The notes under the pieces: model-generated
The model's input: only the letters and a program-made list of their open reading frames with translations
Told to the model about the DNA's origin: nothing
The model's database searches: none
Assembly: GCA_015680685.1 (NCBI GenBank)
Contig: MNCI01006047.1
Coordinates: 1,110 to 39,805, forward strand
Length of the DNA stretch: 38,696 bases
Source of the DNA: Gnetum montanum
Taxonomy: Eukaryota > Streptophyta > Gnetopsida > Gnetales > Gnetaceae
Direction: 5' to 3'
Program-made: the position numbers and the translations under genes
Shown: in pieces, positions 9,031 to 22,760 of the stretch
Layout of the letters: the number at the start of each line of letters is the position of its first letter
Numbering within the stretch: position 1 is the first letter of the stretch

Positions 9031-9949
9031 TTTAAATTGGGTTGATAAGCAAGTAAATTCAATTTATAAGCAAGTTATATCTACTAATTTTTAATTTGGA
9101 TCGTGGTTCCTTTTGCAAAATTGAAGCAGAAAACATTGCTACAAATGCCTTAGTTGTTCAGAATTATGTTTATTGAGTGATAGGGTGAATTGTGATAGAA
9201 CTAGCATGGTAAAACGATTACTTATCATAAAGAAATAAAAGTACGATGGTTTGCTTAAAGGGTTGCATTGATCAACGAAACCAAAATATGTATGTATATT
9301 TGGAAACGTTTTCTTTTTACGGTGGTTGGTCGAATGGCATAATTTCTTTCCGTGATTTGTGTATTAGTGGTTTGCATCAGCAGAGACTGTTTGTTGCCCA
9401 AATTTTGCAGGGTTTGGTGGATCTTCAGCTAGGCTTTTGTTGGGTGGGATTTGAGATGATAATCTAAAATATCAGTAAAATTGTATTGTTCATTGAAAGT
9501 ACATTGAGGAAAAATTTACTCATTTGATGATGGAGATTCTACCTGTGTCTGAAAGACCAATTTGCCAATTACTCAGTGTGACGCCATATTTAAAAAACAA
9601 TATGACTGGGTGAGAGTTTCTAAAAAACAGTAATGATGGGTTATTTGCGAACTTATAAAATTGGATGAGCCATCCACATCAAAAAGATAAACTGCATAAC
9701 ATTATAATATTCATATGTTTTGGGAGAATTTTGTTTATTTATGAACAGTTCAGGCAATGATAGTATTTTCATTTCTTTTTCATGCATAATTGTTTTCCCT
9801 TGCTAATTCCATTTCTATCCAGGGATTGGATCATGAAAACCCAAGACTTAAAAAAAGATAATCCTGAATGACTTGTGCATTTGCAAGAATGTTTCTTTAT
9901 CCAATTTCATAAGAAGAGGTGCAACCTAAATCAAAAAATAACAAAAACC
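9031..9949. other. AT-rich DNA, no gene recognised
   Basis: The first 60 bases continue the outer flank of the foldback family: a segment related, in reverse complement, to the block at 9950. Nothing else could be supported. The 73-codon frame at 9246-9467 has no recognisable motif. Confidence 0.5.
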
Positions 9950-10155
9950 GAAATAACTTGCTTATGAATTGAATTTAAAAGCGTTGTCCTCCAAACACAA
10001 TTTTGAATAATTTGAGCATTGCCAATGCTGATTCATGTTTAAATTTTGAACATAACCCATATTGAAAATAACAAGATATTGAATATACCTTGTCTAGGAC
10101 TATATAAATTTATAATTATGTGACAGCAATCTTGGTGCATGTCTATGAATTTAAG
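9950..10155 (+). repeat. Diverged single copy of the foldback arm
   Basis: ATAACTTGCTTATGAATTGAATTT matches the outer flank of the right arm, read on the opposite strand. It is followed by CTCCAAACACAATTTTGAATAATTTGA and then GCAATCTTGGTGCATGTCTATGAATTTAA, the same block order as the left arm. This shows the arm is a dispersed repeat that can occur singly. Confidence 0.7.
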
Positions 10156-11461
10156 ATAATTATGCTTCATGCTTCAATTTTGCAGGAAAATGTGTAACCT
10201 CTATAAAAAATGATGGACCATGAACATACTAAAATAGAAATAACTTACGACTTGTGTCTAACATTTTGCAAAAGTAGCAATGTTAAGGATAGGGCTTTTC
10301 TTGCATTTACTCCATGCTTTGTAAGTCTTGAAATCCTTTTATAAATATTATATTTGTTATAATATTTATTTTCAAATCTTGAATTATTTTCTATTTTTAA
10401 AGGCTTTTTGATTCTTTAATAAATAATAATTTTATTATAGCTCTTTGATTTATTTTTAGAACTTACTAATTGCTTGGTATTTTCTTGATAAGAATAAGTT
10501 CAATAAATGGTGGCTCATATCCACAAACAACCATTCACTATTTTTGGAAGTGAAATCTTTTTATAAAAGTGGAAGTAAGTTTTATTTTATTTCTTTTGAT
10601 GGTCAACATAGACTTTTTAATTATTTACTAAATCACTTAGCAACCTTTTCTGGGTTTATGCAAGTAGTTTATTAATTTAACTTTTGTGAACTATTCCTTT
10701 GAAAACTTGTCATCAAACCCATGAGTGTAGGCATACTCTTTCTTACTTTACTGTCTCTCTCTTGCATTTGTGGAACCTTAGAATTTCATATGTTCACTAG
10801 TGGATCTTGGTTTTGTGTTGTAGGTTCTTTCTTCTGACCAGGGTAGTTCATCAAGGCAAAGCAACCAATTCTAAATTCTGGCACCCTTCTTTCTTATGAA
10901 TTTATATTTATTTCATTTCAAGGTGATCATGTAAATTATGAAAGTTTGGTTTAGGGTCCTCTTGTAAATAGTTGATGGGTTTTCTTAGAAAATTTTTTGT
11001 TATTTTAAGGTCTTATAATTCTATGATTTAGTCAATGTTAGATGTAATTTTTATGCATTTCTTTTTTTGGTCTTTAATGCTTTGATTTTGATTTTAGATT
11101 TTTCTTAACAAAAAAATGCAAAATAAATTTGCAAGTACATTAGGATGATTGCATTATTAGGACAACCCAATGTACAGATAGGATGAAATGCAAAAAAATG
11201 CAATTTTTGAATTATGTCTTGGTTTGGTCGATCATTAGAATACACAATATAAAATAGGGTTTTATCTTAGTTTAGACAACTAGATGATGGGGGTCTATTG
11301 CATGAGAATGTCTTGAAATTACTTTTAACATTTGATGATGTTTTTGCCATGTTGGAAATAATTGGTAAGAGTTATGAAGAGCTTGGTGGGATCTAGACTT
11401 GTTCACATTACCTATAGTTGTCATTGATGTGTTATCATATTTGATGTTATCTCTCTCTAGT
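10156..11461. other. AT-rich DNA, nothing recognised
   Basis: I see no coding homology, splice-consistent kinase exon or clear element boundary in this stretch. Confidence 0.5.
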
Positions 11462-11834
11462 CATTTGATATTCATTTGGCTATGTTAAGCCTAATGACTA
11501 AGCATTTTGGAGGGTTTGGTTGGCCACTAGTACTTGACTTACATAACTTATGATTATTCTCCAATGATTCAATGCCTTATAATAGCAAGTAAGCATTGTA
11601 AAGGGTCTAGTTCTCAATGTTTTCTAGGTTTTATTATAGGTATTTATCGTTTGATATTCATTTGGCTATGTTAAGGCTAACGAGTAAGCATTTTGGAGGG
11701 TTTGGTTGGCTACTAGTACTTGACTTACATTACCTATGATTATTCTTCAATGATTCAATGCCTTTTGACAATGGGTAAGCATTGGAAAAGGTCTAGTTCT
11801 CAATGTTTTCTAGGTTTTATGATAGGTATTTACT
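11462..11834. repeat. Two-copy tandem duplication, about 186 bp
   Basis: TTTGATATTCATTTGGCTATG occurs at 11464 and 11650 and both copies run to AGGTATTTA(T/C). Differences between copies are scattered substitutions and small indels, so the event is old. Confidence 0.85.
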
Positions 11835-12744
11835 GTGCCTCTTGGATTTAGGACCAATACTTAATCCATGTCACTTGCAATTATTTACAAAGGTAGAATT
11901 TAAATTCATGATTAAGAATGATAGGAAATAGGTATACTATAAGGATTAATACTAAGATTTACTATGTTCCAAGAGATGTGAGGTTTTATAACACCTTAGG
12001 CATCTAACACAAGCCTAGCTTAAAGAGGAATTGTGTAATGAACTAACTTAACCTAACTCCCAATTTACCCAAGTCACATCCTTAATAATGTATTTGCTTA
12101 AATAAATAAGATATATTAATATGTGAAAATAAAATTTAAAAACTAAAACTTAAGCATTAATAAATTCTTTTATTAGAATGTAAGAGAGCTATGACTAAGA
12201 GTAATGTAATCATAAAATTTATGTAACAAGGTTGTAACTAAGAACAATGATCGTAAAGCATTTGAACAATCATCAATGCCCTTATACTAGTTTACTATTA
12301 TTAATCTAATTAAGATAGCTTCTTAAGCACAACTCAATCAATTGGTGTTTTAACCATGAATCCTTTTCATAAGTAGAATAACCAGGATTATATAACACTA
12401 GTATTGAATTTTAGAAACTATATACAAAATTATTCTAAATTCAAAAATTAGTATATAAAACAACCATTACGTGAATGTACATCTTTACATAATTTGAATT
12501 CTCTTTTAGGGCTTCTTAAGAGAAGATAATAAATCTAATATAAAACCATATGTACACCCAAATGAGAAGCATCAATAGGACTATTAAACAATCAAAATAA
12601 AAAAGAAAATTCATCTACACATTTTACACCAATAACTTGAAACATATACCATCTTTATTATTAAAATAATTATAAGGAATTTCTTTTTAGTAGTGGGAAT
12701 TTCATATAGCTTATCAACTCCATTAGTATATGCTTTATGTAACT

Positions 12745-12975
12745 TCTTGGGAGCCCATCCCACTGATGTAACCATAAAGCTTAATGGTGGACACATAACC
12801 CATTAATCACAACTTTGTGTGCCATGTGGGAGCTCATCTTCATTGTAGCAACTAGAGAGGTTAATGGTAGGTATCATCATAATCATGTAAGGTTTATTGG
12901 TCACAACTCTATATGCCATGTGGGAGCCTATCCTCATCGACACAATCATAGAGGTCAATGATAGACAAATCATAT
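12745..12975. repeat. Three diverged tandem copies of about 80-95 bp
   Basis: TGTGGGAGC(C/T)(C/T)AT-type blocks recur near 12749, 12828 and 12922, each followed by a (T/G)TAATGGT- or TCAATGAT-type segment. Copies differ at many positions. Confidence 0.6.
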
Positions 12976-13833
12976 AATGAAATTGTCACCATTAGAAGAA
13001 ATCCTTAACAACACAAGAATACTCATAGTTAAGCTTGAAGTAATATCATATTTATAAAGTGTGTATCAAATCAACAATTACATCTATAATAACTAACTAT
13101 ACTTACCAATCTATAGAGTTTTTACAAAGAAGTGATATACTAATTAATTTACTCAAACTATTTTTAGAGCCCTCTTCCATAAAACAAGAAGGGTGCTTGC
13201 ACCAAAGGCCATGGTCCTAGCTGCCTATGTACCCCTATAAAGTTTATAAGGAATCAGGGCTGCATAGTTTTTAAATTACAAGATCAACATCACACACATA
13301 CATACATCAAGAAATGATCAAGATTATTCATGTATAAACAATTATCCCTAACAATCTTCATTTGGCATGATAAAAGAAACTTAAAAGGGAGTATTATGAT
13401 TTTACCACTCAAGAATTAAATAATTAAAAATTTATACCTAAATAAAGCTTCTATGTCTTTCAATTAAACAACTTAATAAAGTAGTAGTATCTTCTTGCAA
13501 GAGATAAGTATCATCATGATGTAAGTACAACAATCTTGTGTTATGCACAAACATGTATACATACACAAGCATGCAACACATACATACACACACACATATA
13601 AGAAATTATTTATATTAGAGTAAGGATAGAAGATAGACTTAATTGAACCTTAGAAATCTTCTTAGAGAACTTCTTCTTTACTTCACTCACTCTCCCAGAT
13701 CTTATGCTCTCTTGGCCTTCTTAGTGGCTCTTCCTCTTCTTTTTTGGTGTGTCTAAGGGGTAGGAATAGTCGGGGGTGGGGTAGGGTAGAGTTCTACATT
13801 TAGTGTGGGTGGTTGGAGGTTGCAAGATTCTAG

Positions 13834-13899
13834 GAGAATATCTTTTAACTAGAAGGAGATATTTTGACCTTTAGAAAGTTCTAGTTAAAATATGCTCTC
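13834..13899. repeat. Imperfect hairpin, about 20-bp stem
   Basis: GAGAATATCTTTTAACTAGAA on the left is the near reverse complement of TTCTAGTTAAAATATGCTCTC on the right, separated by about 24 bases. Its function is unknown. Confidence 0.6.
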
Positions 13900-14268
13900 C
13901 ACCTTACCTACCATTCATTTTCATCTTATATTTTTAATTTATCCTAATTACTATTTACTTTTACCAAAGTTACTATTCATTTACCCCAAGTTATTTTTTA
14001 CTTTACCGTTTTACCATGCTATGTATATTTCTTTGTAACTTCTTATTATCTTTTTCTTAATTTGTCTTAGCCTTTTTTAGTCATGCATTAATATAACAAT
14101 AGAATAAGAAATATTGTTTTACAATAAAACATGAAAAATAACTTATTTATTAAATATTACAAGTGCATCCAAGATACATCACAGACTTAAATGTTTCAAT
14201 TACTAAGTTAGCTATGATACCTTCTATTATATTCATAATATAGGTTGATGTAAAAGCAAGGTGTTACA

Positions 14269-16978
14269 AACCATGAACTAGTGAACTAGTGGCAATCACA
14301 ACATAATACATATGAGTAGATCAAATAACATAACATAAAGCTATAAACCACTCTAGGAAAATCTTATCAACATGCTAGCAACACATGATATACATAGGCA
14401 CACTAATTTACAAGCATATATAAGCATCACCCAAAATCAAACTTTAACATACATGAAAGTAACATGCTAATAAGCCAAGCCATATATACCACCAATCCAA
14501 AATTCCACAACATGTCAATCAATATAACACATAACAAGTTACCATGAACATCATATATATCTTGTATAATAGTCCATAGCTCATGGGCTATTCATGCTAA
14601 TACCCACAACAAAAAACATCTATCTCCCTTATAAAAATGTGCAACAGTAATGATAGAAACATGGAACCAAGACCTCCATCATCTCCCTCAAATATGTTGA
14701 CCTCTTATGCTCCCAACTCCATCACTTGCATACAAATGCAGTTAGAACAAGATTGAGTGGGAGCTTTTACACATCTCCTATAGATGGGAAGTAGGATGTT
14801 GTGATGGAGGAGAGGTGTAGAGCATGCTAAGCAACCTACAATACAGTTAGTGCATCTTGAGCATACCAAGTATACCATACCATGTCATACAAGCATACCA
14901 CATTAATGTCCTAAGTTCATAATATAAAGTACATAACATTACAAGTATATAATCATTTATCCACTCTGCCATCCTACTCATACATGAATATCACATCACA
15001 ATCCATAATGTCTCATAATCGAACACAAGGTATAGTTATTCTACACATAACACTTCTTCCCAACATCTAGTGCTCCAAGTGATCACGATTATACATACAT
15101 GACACATAACACATAGCATGCCTCCCTGACATCCAACACTCCAAGAGATTATGAATATACATACATAACATACAAACACATAACACTTCATTCCATTATT
15201 TAGTGCTTTAAGGGAGACTAATCCAAAATGTATAATACAACAAGCACACAACTATATTATCCCTAGCAACTAGTGCCCTAAGGAAACACAAATCTTAAGG
15301 ATGCATACAACACATAGTCCTATGGTAGTTGACACATCCACACTGTATAGCATAATATCATTGACATGAGTACTCATAACACAATTAGTGCTTGGAAGTC
15401 TTTTATTAGTTTTCATTATAGATCTCACTACTAGTGTTAGTGCCTACTATCTCATTTGTAACCTTAGGCCATTAACCTTTTGAAGGGCATATTTTTACAT
15501 GTCTATATCTCCAAAGATCTCATACTAGTCATAGACCTACATATACTCTTTCACTCTTAGTATGAGAAATAAGAAAAAAGCCTTGATAATGCATCCTAGT
15601 GGGGATCAACCCAACTCCTCTAGGATACCTCATCACCAACTAGTCCATACACTCATGTCAATCCTACTATCATGCATGTATATGATATTGACGTTTAAAC
15701 ATATACATCACAAGTATGACACATAATACATTATAGGCACAATGCATCACCATCAATGGATGATCCCAAAACTAATGCTACAGGTATCATTTCATACCAT
15801 AATCATCATAAACATAATACATGTAGTATAGTTTCACAAGCACACATAAGGGACCCATAACATAGCCACATAAACATCACATACAAGTCATTCTCTAGTT
15901 TTCCATCTTCATTGTGACCTATGTGTGACTCATGTTGACCTTGTGTTCCTTTGTTTTTCTTGGTTATGACCTTGTTGCAACTGACATCTCCCTCACATCC
16001 TATACAAAATCATAATTATGACCTAACTATGATGACCTTGCAATTAACCATAACTTTCACTAAACTTTAAAATGGAATAAAAAAATACATCATAATTGTC
16101 ATGAGGCCCTATCATAATTGGTAGCCACTTGCACTGATCACCATGACTTGGCTGTGACCTAGTCATGATCACCTAAAACAACAAATTCTATAAAATCTCA
16201 ATCATGACCTTATTGCAACAAGTGACTTGCCTAAAATCTTTGAGAAACCTAGCCATGATTGGGTCATGACCTACCATTGACTCGTGATTAATATCCAAAA
16301 ATTAAATTACAATAATCATAAAATTTCACAAAATCTAGATATCTTTGACACCTTGATACAACATGCATGGATACATGCTAAGGAGCAGCAATGACATAAT
16401 TGCTATCTCAAAGAGTTGCAAGAAAATGTATTGAATGCATCAAATTAGATTTGTTATACATTCAAACTCATAACATGAAAATACCATGACTCTATTTTTG
16501 TAAGCTAATACCATCAACACACTCATCTTGGAAAAACTATTCCTCTTGACATCATCCCACGATATGCACAAGAATCCATGTTAGAAATAGAAGATATGTA
16601 AAGACACTCACCTAAAATCTAAAAAGCTACCAAAACAAAACACCAAGAATCAAAATGTTAAAATGCTTCTAACAAAGTCATAGATTCATCAGAATCTCAA
16701 CCAAGACTCCCAAGCCATAACTTTCTTAGTTCTAGCTCCCCAACTTCTCATAAATCATAAAAATTAGTTATGAAATGGAGGAGAATTGTGAATCTAAGGT
16801 AACTAGAAAAAACTAAGTGCAACCACACTTGGGAAAGAAGGATAAAATACGATATGTTTTATTTTTATAAATTAAATATTGTTACTTTATCTATCATTTT
16901 TATTTTATAAGACTTTTCTTCCATTTTCCCCATATTAACTAATGGTGAGGAATCCACACTCCATAAATCACTCATGAG
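14269..16978. other. AT-rich repetitive DNA without recognisable genes
   Basis: Apart from the tandem block at 15044-15311, the stretch is rich in CATAACA/ACATA-like words. Around 16000-16290 it is rich in (T)CATGACC(T) words. It may be remains of a retroelement, but no domain could be read on either strand. Confidence 0.45.
15044..15311. repeat. Four diverged tandem units of about 59-74 bp
   Basis: Units begin with CACATAACAC or CACACAACTA at 15044, 15103, 15177 and 15245 and contain a (C)TAGTGC(T/C)(C/T)(C/T)AAG-type centre. Divergence is high and the period varies, so this is an old array. Confidence 0.65.
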
Positions 16979-17839
16979 TGATGAGTAGTGGGTATTCCCT
17001 ACATCCAACCATACGCATCATAAGCGTTCATGTGCAATCTGGTTGAATTACATGGATGGAATTAGTGTACCATCTAGATTGTTAAGTGTTGATTGTAGGT
17101 CACTGTCTTCTCACATGGATTAGTGGGAGCTTGGTCATGTATGATTTAGTCCAAAGTGAGTCATGATTATTGATGTTGTGCATGAAAATTAATTATTCAA
17201 TCTCATTTATAACAAGAAGATAAATACTAAACTATCCTAAGGATGATGAGTGTCCATTCCCAACTTGCTGTACACATCCTAAACTCACGTATCCACTACT
17301 GGGATTACCAAGTGTTATGTTACTAGGTAAACCAAGTAATAACATTGCTAGGATTACCAAGCAAACACATGTTTATGCTAAAAAATGGTTGCACTCATTC
17401 CACCAATTGATTAATGTGCATGAAAATGTAAATATTAGCTAAGTACATAGAATGTAAATTGCATTGAATTTAAATCTATTCTAAGTGAAAGTGCTACAAT
17501 GCATATGAATCAATCTTGATCTTATTGTCATTCATGAAATTTTTCCAGGTACAATGCCATTTGAATAAGATGTCATACAATTGACTCAAATCCACATTGT
17601 GGGCACTCGTTGATTATTTGCTAAGATTATGGGAGAAAATTGCACTACTGACCAAAAGGTGATTAATACATGGTGGATGTTCACAGATTTATAAACTTTG
17701 GGCAACTTTGCATCAATGCATATGCACCAATGNTATTTATAAACTTTGGGCAACTTTGCATCAATGCATATGCACCAATGCATCTCAGGATGCATTGATG
17801 AGGATGCATTAAATTAGCTACCCAATATATGCTTCAACA
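16979..17839 (-). mobile_element. 3' LTR of a minus-strand gag-only retroelement
   Basis: On the minus strand the LTR starts TGTTGAAG at 17839 and ends CTCATCA at 16979. It is homologous over most of its length to the solo LTR at 914-1892 and, more weakly, to the LTRs at 28708 and 37828. The start is supported by the bases before it (minus strand AACTCAAGGATGAG then GTGGGAATA), which align with those before the 37828 LTR. The real length is about 47 bases shorter than shown because of the artefactual duplication at 17733. Confidence 0.8.
17687..17780. other. 46-bp duplication across a one-base gap (assembly artefact)
   Basis: Bases 17687-17732 and 17735-17780 are identical (starting ATTTATAAACTTTGGGC, ending TGCACCAATG) on either side of the N at 17733. 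This is what results when overlapping contig ends are placed in a scaffold without merging. The open frame across it is not real. Confidence 0.9.
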
Positions 17840-20640
17840 TATTCCCACGACTGACTAAAAACTCATCCTTGAGTTATATATATATATATATGGACAAAGT
17901 TTCATTACAAAAAATTGTAGGGTGATCAAGATTAGATTGGCATACATTATAAAAATTGAGTGTTGAATTACAAAATTTTATCCAAGTGGATACATTACAA
18001 CATGACAAAAAGACTAGATAGACATAAAATTTTTGCAAGATTATAGAAGTCTTCAAAAATTCCACCAATGATGAATCTTCATCATGTTGCTAGTGGTAGC
18101 CATTTTTCCAACCTTGGTTGTTATGTTGGCACTTATCTTTTATATACAACATTTATGAAATTTCTCCTCATTGTCCCATGGATCCAACAAACATATGATG
18201 TTTAAGATGTAAACCTTGCATGTGCTATTATTTGTCCATGGGCATATCCTCCTATGTACTCTTGGCATCTTTTTCTTACCTTGTAAAAGACCTTCAGCCT
18301 TAGGCATTCCTTTTAGCAACATCTACAATCATCAATCCATGTTAGTTTTGGAAATTTTTTCTTAATGATTAACCCTTTTTGGATTCTTAGTTAACTCAAA
18401 ATTTGAAAACATTTAGTGCTTAGGATTATGGTGATTACAAAATAATATTCCCAAGGCTATGAGATAACTAAAATCATCAAGTTGTTTATGTCATTTTGAT
18501 TATTTGTATTATTAGTTATCATAATGTTCGAAAATGGGGTGTTAGATTTCAAAAATCACATCCTTAGCCCCCATGACAAATGAGCTTAACTTTAAAAGCT
18601 CACAAGTTTTTGAACACCAAAACCAAAGGTTTGGTTCGTAGGATGACCAAAAAATATTGAATTTGGAGGATATTCAATATAAAAGTATATAAAAACATTA
18701 AAAGTAATCAAAATTGATGAGAAGTAGTCTCAAAATCATGCATAAATTTAGAGCAGTTGCCGATGATGTCTTTGAGGACGTGATGTTTTTGGTTTAGATC
18801 CATGATCAACAAAAGTTATGCAATTGGATCCTTCCCAAAGTAGGCTACTACCATAACACCCTTGCATAATTGCTTCTATAGATGTTTTTGGGCAACTTAG
18901 AAGTTAAATGTAGATAATGCCTTGATTCCAAATAATACATAATCACCTTAGTTGAAATTTTGTAGAGATTGGAATGTGAGGTACTCAACCATGTCTACAA
19001 TAGATTCTTATGTCAATTATGATTAAGATGATCAATATATCTATTTGTTCAAGTTTTAGACCAAGTCCATATCATTAAAAGTGGCCTTGCATTGATGTGC
19101 TCCTTTTCACCTATCATCATGAGTCCACAACAACAATAGAAAATAAGCATCACTTTGAAAAGAGAAGAAAAGAGAAGAAGAAAGTAGTTTTAGAGATTAA
19201 TGAGGAAAAAATTGGAGGAATGCCTTCAAGCATGGGTGACATGTCTTTCTAGCTGCATAACCAATGCTTGTATCCTAAGAGATCTTTAAAGAGGTGTGCT
19301 TTGAATTCTCATTGTTTATTTTTTTTGGGAACCACACCTTATAAGGACATACTTCATTTATGTTCTATGAGAGAAGTAATGGTACATTCTGTGAAGAGTC
19401 ATAGGCCACAAGAAGAAATTCAAGAAGGAAACCCAACTAATTCCCTTAAGGTCATACCCTTTTCCATTTCCACTTGGTATTTTTCCCTTTCTTCAAGGCA
19501 TTATGATCATTAGTTAATTTTAGTTTTATGTAGGAAGAACCATATTGCTTTCATCATAAAGATCTCTTATTTATAGAACTGGAGGAATGGATGATGTGAT
19601 CTCACTACTTTACACAATTATTTATCTAGTCGTCTTGATAGCATAGGACAAGGACCCAACACATGGTGTTGAATTCTGCATCATGACTAGCAACATTATT
19701 AACAAAAACATAGTAAATATCCATAAAACACAAAGGAAATGGCTCAAGAAAAATAAAAATAATAAAGAAAATAAAAAAATTAGAATTGGAAAATGTATTA
19801 AGAATTGAAAAATTTTGAAGAAATAGGAAAATGTATTAACAATTGAAAAATTTTAAAGAAATAAGAAAATGTTAAAATTAGAAAAATTATAAAGAAAAAG
19901 AAGTGAAAATGCACTTATCAATTCTTGATTCAAGATGGGGCACTTTCCACATGACTAAACTCATGGACAAGAATTTAGAAAATGAATCGCACATTCCCTT
20001 GGTTATACATCATAGGTTTTTCATTTATCATCTTTACTGATTTGAGTTTTTAGTAGTTAGCACATTTAACATCGATGATTATTAGAGGTATGTTTCTTTT
20101 TTTAATTTTTAATTTTAGTTCTTGGGTCTTCTTGTTTAATAATTTCTTTTGGTATATAGTCAAAGTGTAATATGTCCTTTTCTAAGTTCTTTGTTTGATT
20201 CATTTTCTTAGAACAGTAACTAATAAGTGGGTTGGATGTTTCCATGCATCTTTTGAACTATTTAGTACTCTCATTTTCTAGCCACGGGGTGTCTTTTGAT
20301 TTCATGGCTATTATGTAAACATAGTCTTGCACATATACTTATTCCTTAGGTTTGTTGTGGGTTGGTGTAGGGATTATGTTAACACTATGAACTTTCAACC
20401 AACAATGTCACCCTTTATCATTATTATTAATAAATATAATTTTCTATCTCTTCATAGTGATAGGTTTATCTTTTATGTTTTATGTTAGAGTGATAATGGT
20501 TGTTGGCTTTGTGTAGGATTAGGAGACATTATTTTTGTAAGGAAGGAAGTTGCACCATATTGGCCTTGCACTAGAATGGATGAGCTAGTAGGTTGATTAG
20601 TTTTATTCACATGTGTGGAAACCATCCTAAAGAATGGACA
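17840..20640 (-). mobile_element. Post-gag noncoding region of the minus-strand element
   Basis: Read on the minus strand, a block near 19273-19220 (GCTAGAAAGACATGTCACCC and flanks) matches plus-strand 36524-36585 of the full-length element, which lies beyond its integrase. The end near 17840 matches the sequence before the 37828 LTR. Between gag and this block there is no protease, RT, RNase H or integrase homology. Short frames at 17874-18068 and 18140-18322 have no recognised domain. A (TA)n run lies at 17875-17891. Confidence 0.65.
19789..19905. repeat. Three tandem A-rich units of 38 bp
   Basis: GAAAATGT(A)TTA-type units begin at 19789, 19827 and 19865; the third is shortened. Confidence 0.85.
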
Positions 20641-22450
20641 TTTCTAAGGCTTATGTTTAGAGCAACTGGCACTATTGTCCATTTGTATATTCACAACACA
20701 AGTGGCATTCTTCTGTTGAGGTTGTGGTGCCAATTCTTCCTACATTTTTGGTGGTGATATATGCTAGAAGGAAGTATAAGAGTATTGAGGATGTGATGAA
20801 TGATGAGAGGCATGGGATGGTGATCCCATAGGAGGTGTTATGGGTTGATGGTATTCAGGAGGATAGTAGTAGTTAATTGAGGCATGGGAAGTAGAATCAT
20901 TTTGAGAAATATGTTGTTACATGTAGTATTCATAAGGGTTTGGCTACCTATAAGGGTGTTGCTAGTTTGTTGATGGCATCCTCCACAACTATGAGTTTTT
21001 CCATTGTTGTTGATAGTAGTCTTAAGGTTGATAAGAAGTCCTACTGGGATAGTATTGTTAGTTGTAGGACTGTTTATAATTGCCTTGTGGGTAAGGAATT
21101 CTCATAGGCTTTTATTTTTGTATAGACTTGGGATTTAAAGCAAAAGCCCTAGACTCTTGTAGATGTAACATAATTGGGTAATAGCCTTTTGGATGTTCAT
21201 ATTGATAGATGTTACATCCATCCTCCTTTGTATTCGAGTTTGCAACCTCTTCTACTATAGGTATTTTTCGTTTTTTGTAATAAGTGTTCTTGCCTATTTC
21301 CTTGTTCTTTTTCTTCTATGATTTTCAAGTTGGTTGTAACTTTTCATCTATAAACTTCCACATCTTATCTACCCTTGCTTTAATCTTAGTGATAGAATTT
21401 TTTATTGACAAGGTTTTATGTAGAATCAACTCATTAAGAGCTACTTTTTACTGATAATAAATATGAAACTCTTTTTGTGAAAAGTTGGGTCATGGTTATA
21501 TTCCTCTACACTCTTCCTTTTACATAACTCTTCTTTTTCTGTTCCCACTTGTTCAATTAGCCTTTATATTCAATGGGCTCTTAACTTTGATAGTTTTTCT
21601 TGGGCATAGATCCTAAGGGTCTTCCTTGTTTTGTTATAAAGCCCATCTATGATGTGACAAAGTTGTTAATTTTGAGAAAATCCATGGCCTGGGTATCTAT
21701 GTAGTAGAGAATAATATATGTTCAAGGCTGCATCAAGGGATTCATGGTTCTCTTGCTTTCACCATTGGATTTTTTTCAGATTGGACACTCTTGGATAGCT
21801 TTGGTATTTTTTGTTGAAGAGCTTGAGCATTATGGACCACCAGTAGATTGAATCTAGTTTCAACAATCTATACCAACTGTTAGTTGCTTCTATGAGTGTC
21901 CTAGAAAAGAGCTTAAGGGTTTGCCACTTACTTTAATATTTTTCAAGACGCAGGCATCATGGAAGGCTTGTAAATGATGTTGTGAATTAGAATTGTAGAC
22001 TTCCTTAAATTTAGGAATATTATTTATATCAACTCATTTAATGTGATCTTCCCTTTGATGCCTATGAAGTATTCTAACAACCTCTATGATCTATATCATG
22101 ATTCTAGTAGGCAACAAGGGTTCATCATCATCATACATGTTGTGATCATAATTTCTATTTTTATTTATCCAATTGTGATGATCTTGTGTATGCTCCATTT
22201 GATACCATGTATCTTATCTTTGATTTCTATTTCTATCTTTATTTTGATTTCTTAGTGGATCTCTATCTCCATACCTATGTTCATCTTTGTCAGAACTAGA
22301 CATTAAGGATGAAGAGGAAGATGGTGAACTGGGAGAATTACCATGATTCCTATATCTCCTCCCATAGTTCCTTGATTTGTCTCTTCCAGGTTTTGAGGAG
22401 GTCCTAGGCCTTGAGGCCCTTCTTGTTCTAGGACTTGTTCCATCCCCCTC
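20640..22450 (-). pseudogene. Decayed retrotransposon gag of the minus-strand element
   Basis: On the minus strand, in order: an Arg/Ser-rich segment near 22440-22290 (RTRRASRPRTSSKPGRDK), the gag core near 22060-21600, a zinc-knuckle remnant near 21220-21190 (CNIYQYEHPKG), and a Tyr/Pro/His-rich tail near 21000-20750 (YYYPPEYHQPITPPMG). The core includes a DAALNIYYSLLH block at about 21730-21670. Each block aligns in order with the plus-strand gag at 29750-32150 (DATIDQYYSLLHHYLGHGYS, CEIC-YDHPKG). Gag would form the nucleocapsid particle. Stops and frameshifts are frequent and no intact frame remains. The tail (CPFFRMV near 20620) aligns with the point just before the protease of the other element, and homology stops there. 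Confidence 0.75.
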
Positions 22451-22740
22451 TAGGGTTGTTAGTGATAGTTGAATGTAATCTTTGAATATAGTAAGGATCT
22501 AAATGAGCATATGAGACCCCCACTTGTAGTCGTTCACTCCAATTCTCTTTAATATAGATCATATCATGTCCTCTACTTGTATTATCATCATGTGAGGAAT
22601 TATCAGTCCTATGTTAAGGAGACATGTTTTTAATTAATAATGTGTATGTGGCTTAAAATGTTAATATTTTATAAATGATAAATCATTAATGCTTTTACAA
22701 TGATTGTTTATAATATAACTAATCTAGATTAGTAGGATCA

Positions 22741-22759
22741 TCCCTTGGAAATGATGCCA
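22741..22759 (-). promoter_or_regulatory. Primer-binding site of the minus-strand element (decayed)
   Basis: One base after the LTR end the minus strand reads TGGCATCATTTCCAAGGGA. This aligns, with one extra base and several transitions, to TGGCGCCGTTGCCGGGGAT, the complement of the plant tRNA-Asp 3' end, and to the PBS at 29546. Confidence 0.6.
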
Positions 22760-22760
22760 A

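Larger units (their letters stand above)
11987..14268 (-). mobile_element. Candidate solo LTR with TGTAACACC-type ends
   Basis: The right end reads GCAAGGTGTTACA and the left end TATAACACCTTAGG, inverted copies of each other apart from one G-to-A change. TGTAACACC is a common terminus of plant Ty3/gypsy LTRs. On the minus strand a purine-rich, leader-like stretch (about 13810-13600) fits the transcribed part of an LTR. The inverted similarity extends into GGTTT/AAACC outside the ends, and no clean 5-bp direct target duplication was found, so another element class is possible. No primer-binding site is seen next to either end. Confidence 0.4.

Noticed and set aside
17586-17795. Frame with an internal repeated peptide
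   Set aside because: The repeat is the artefactual 46-bp duplication around the N at 17733.
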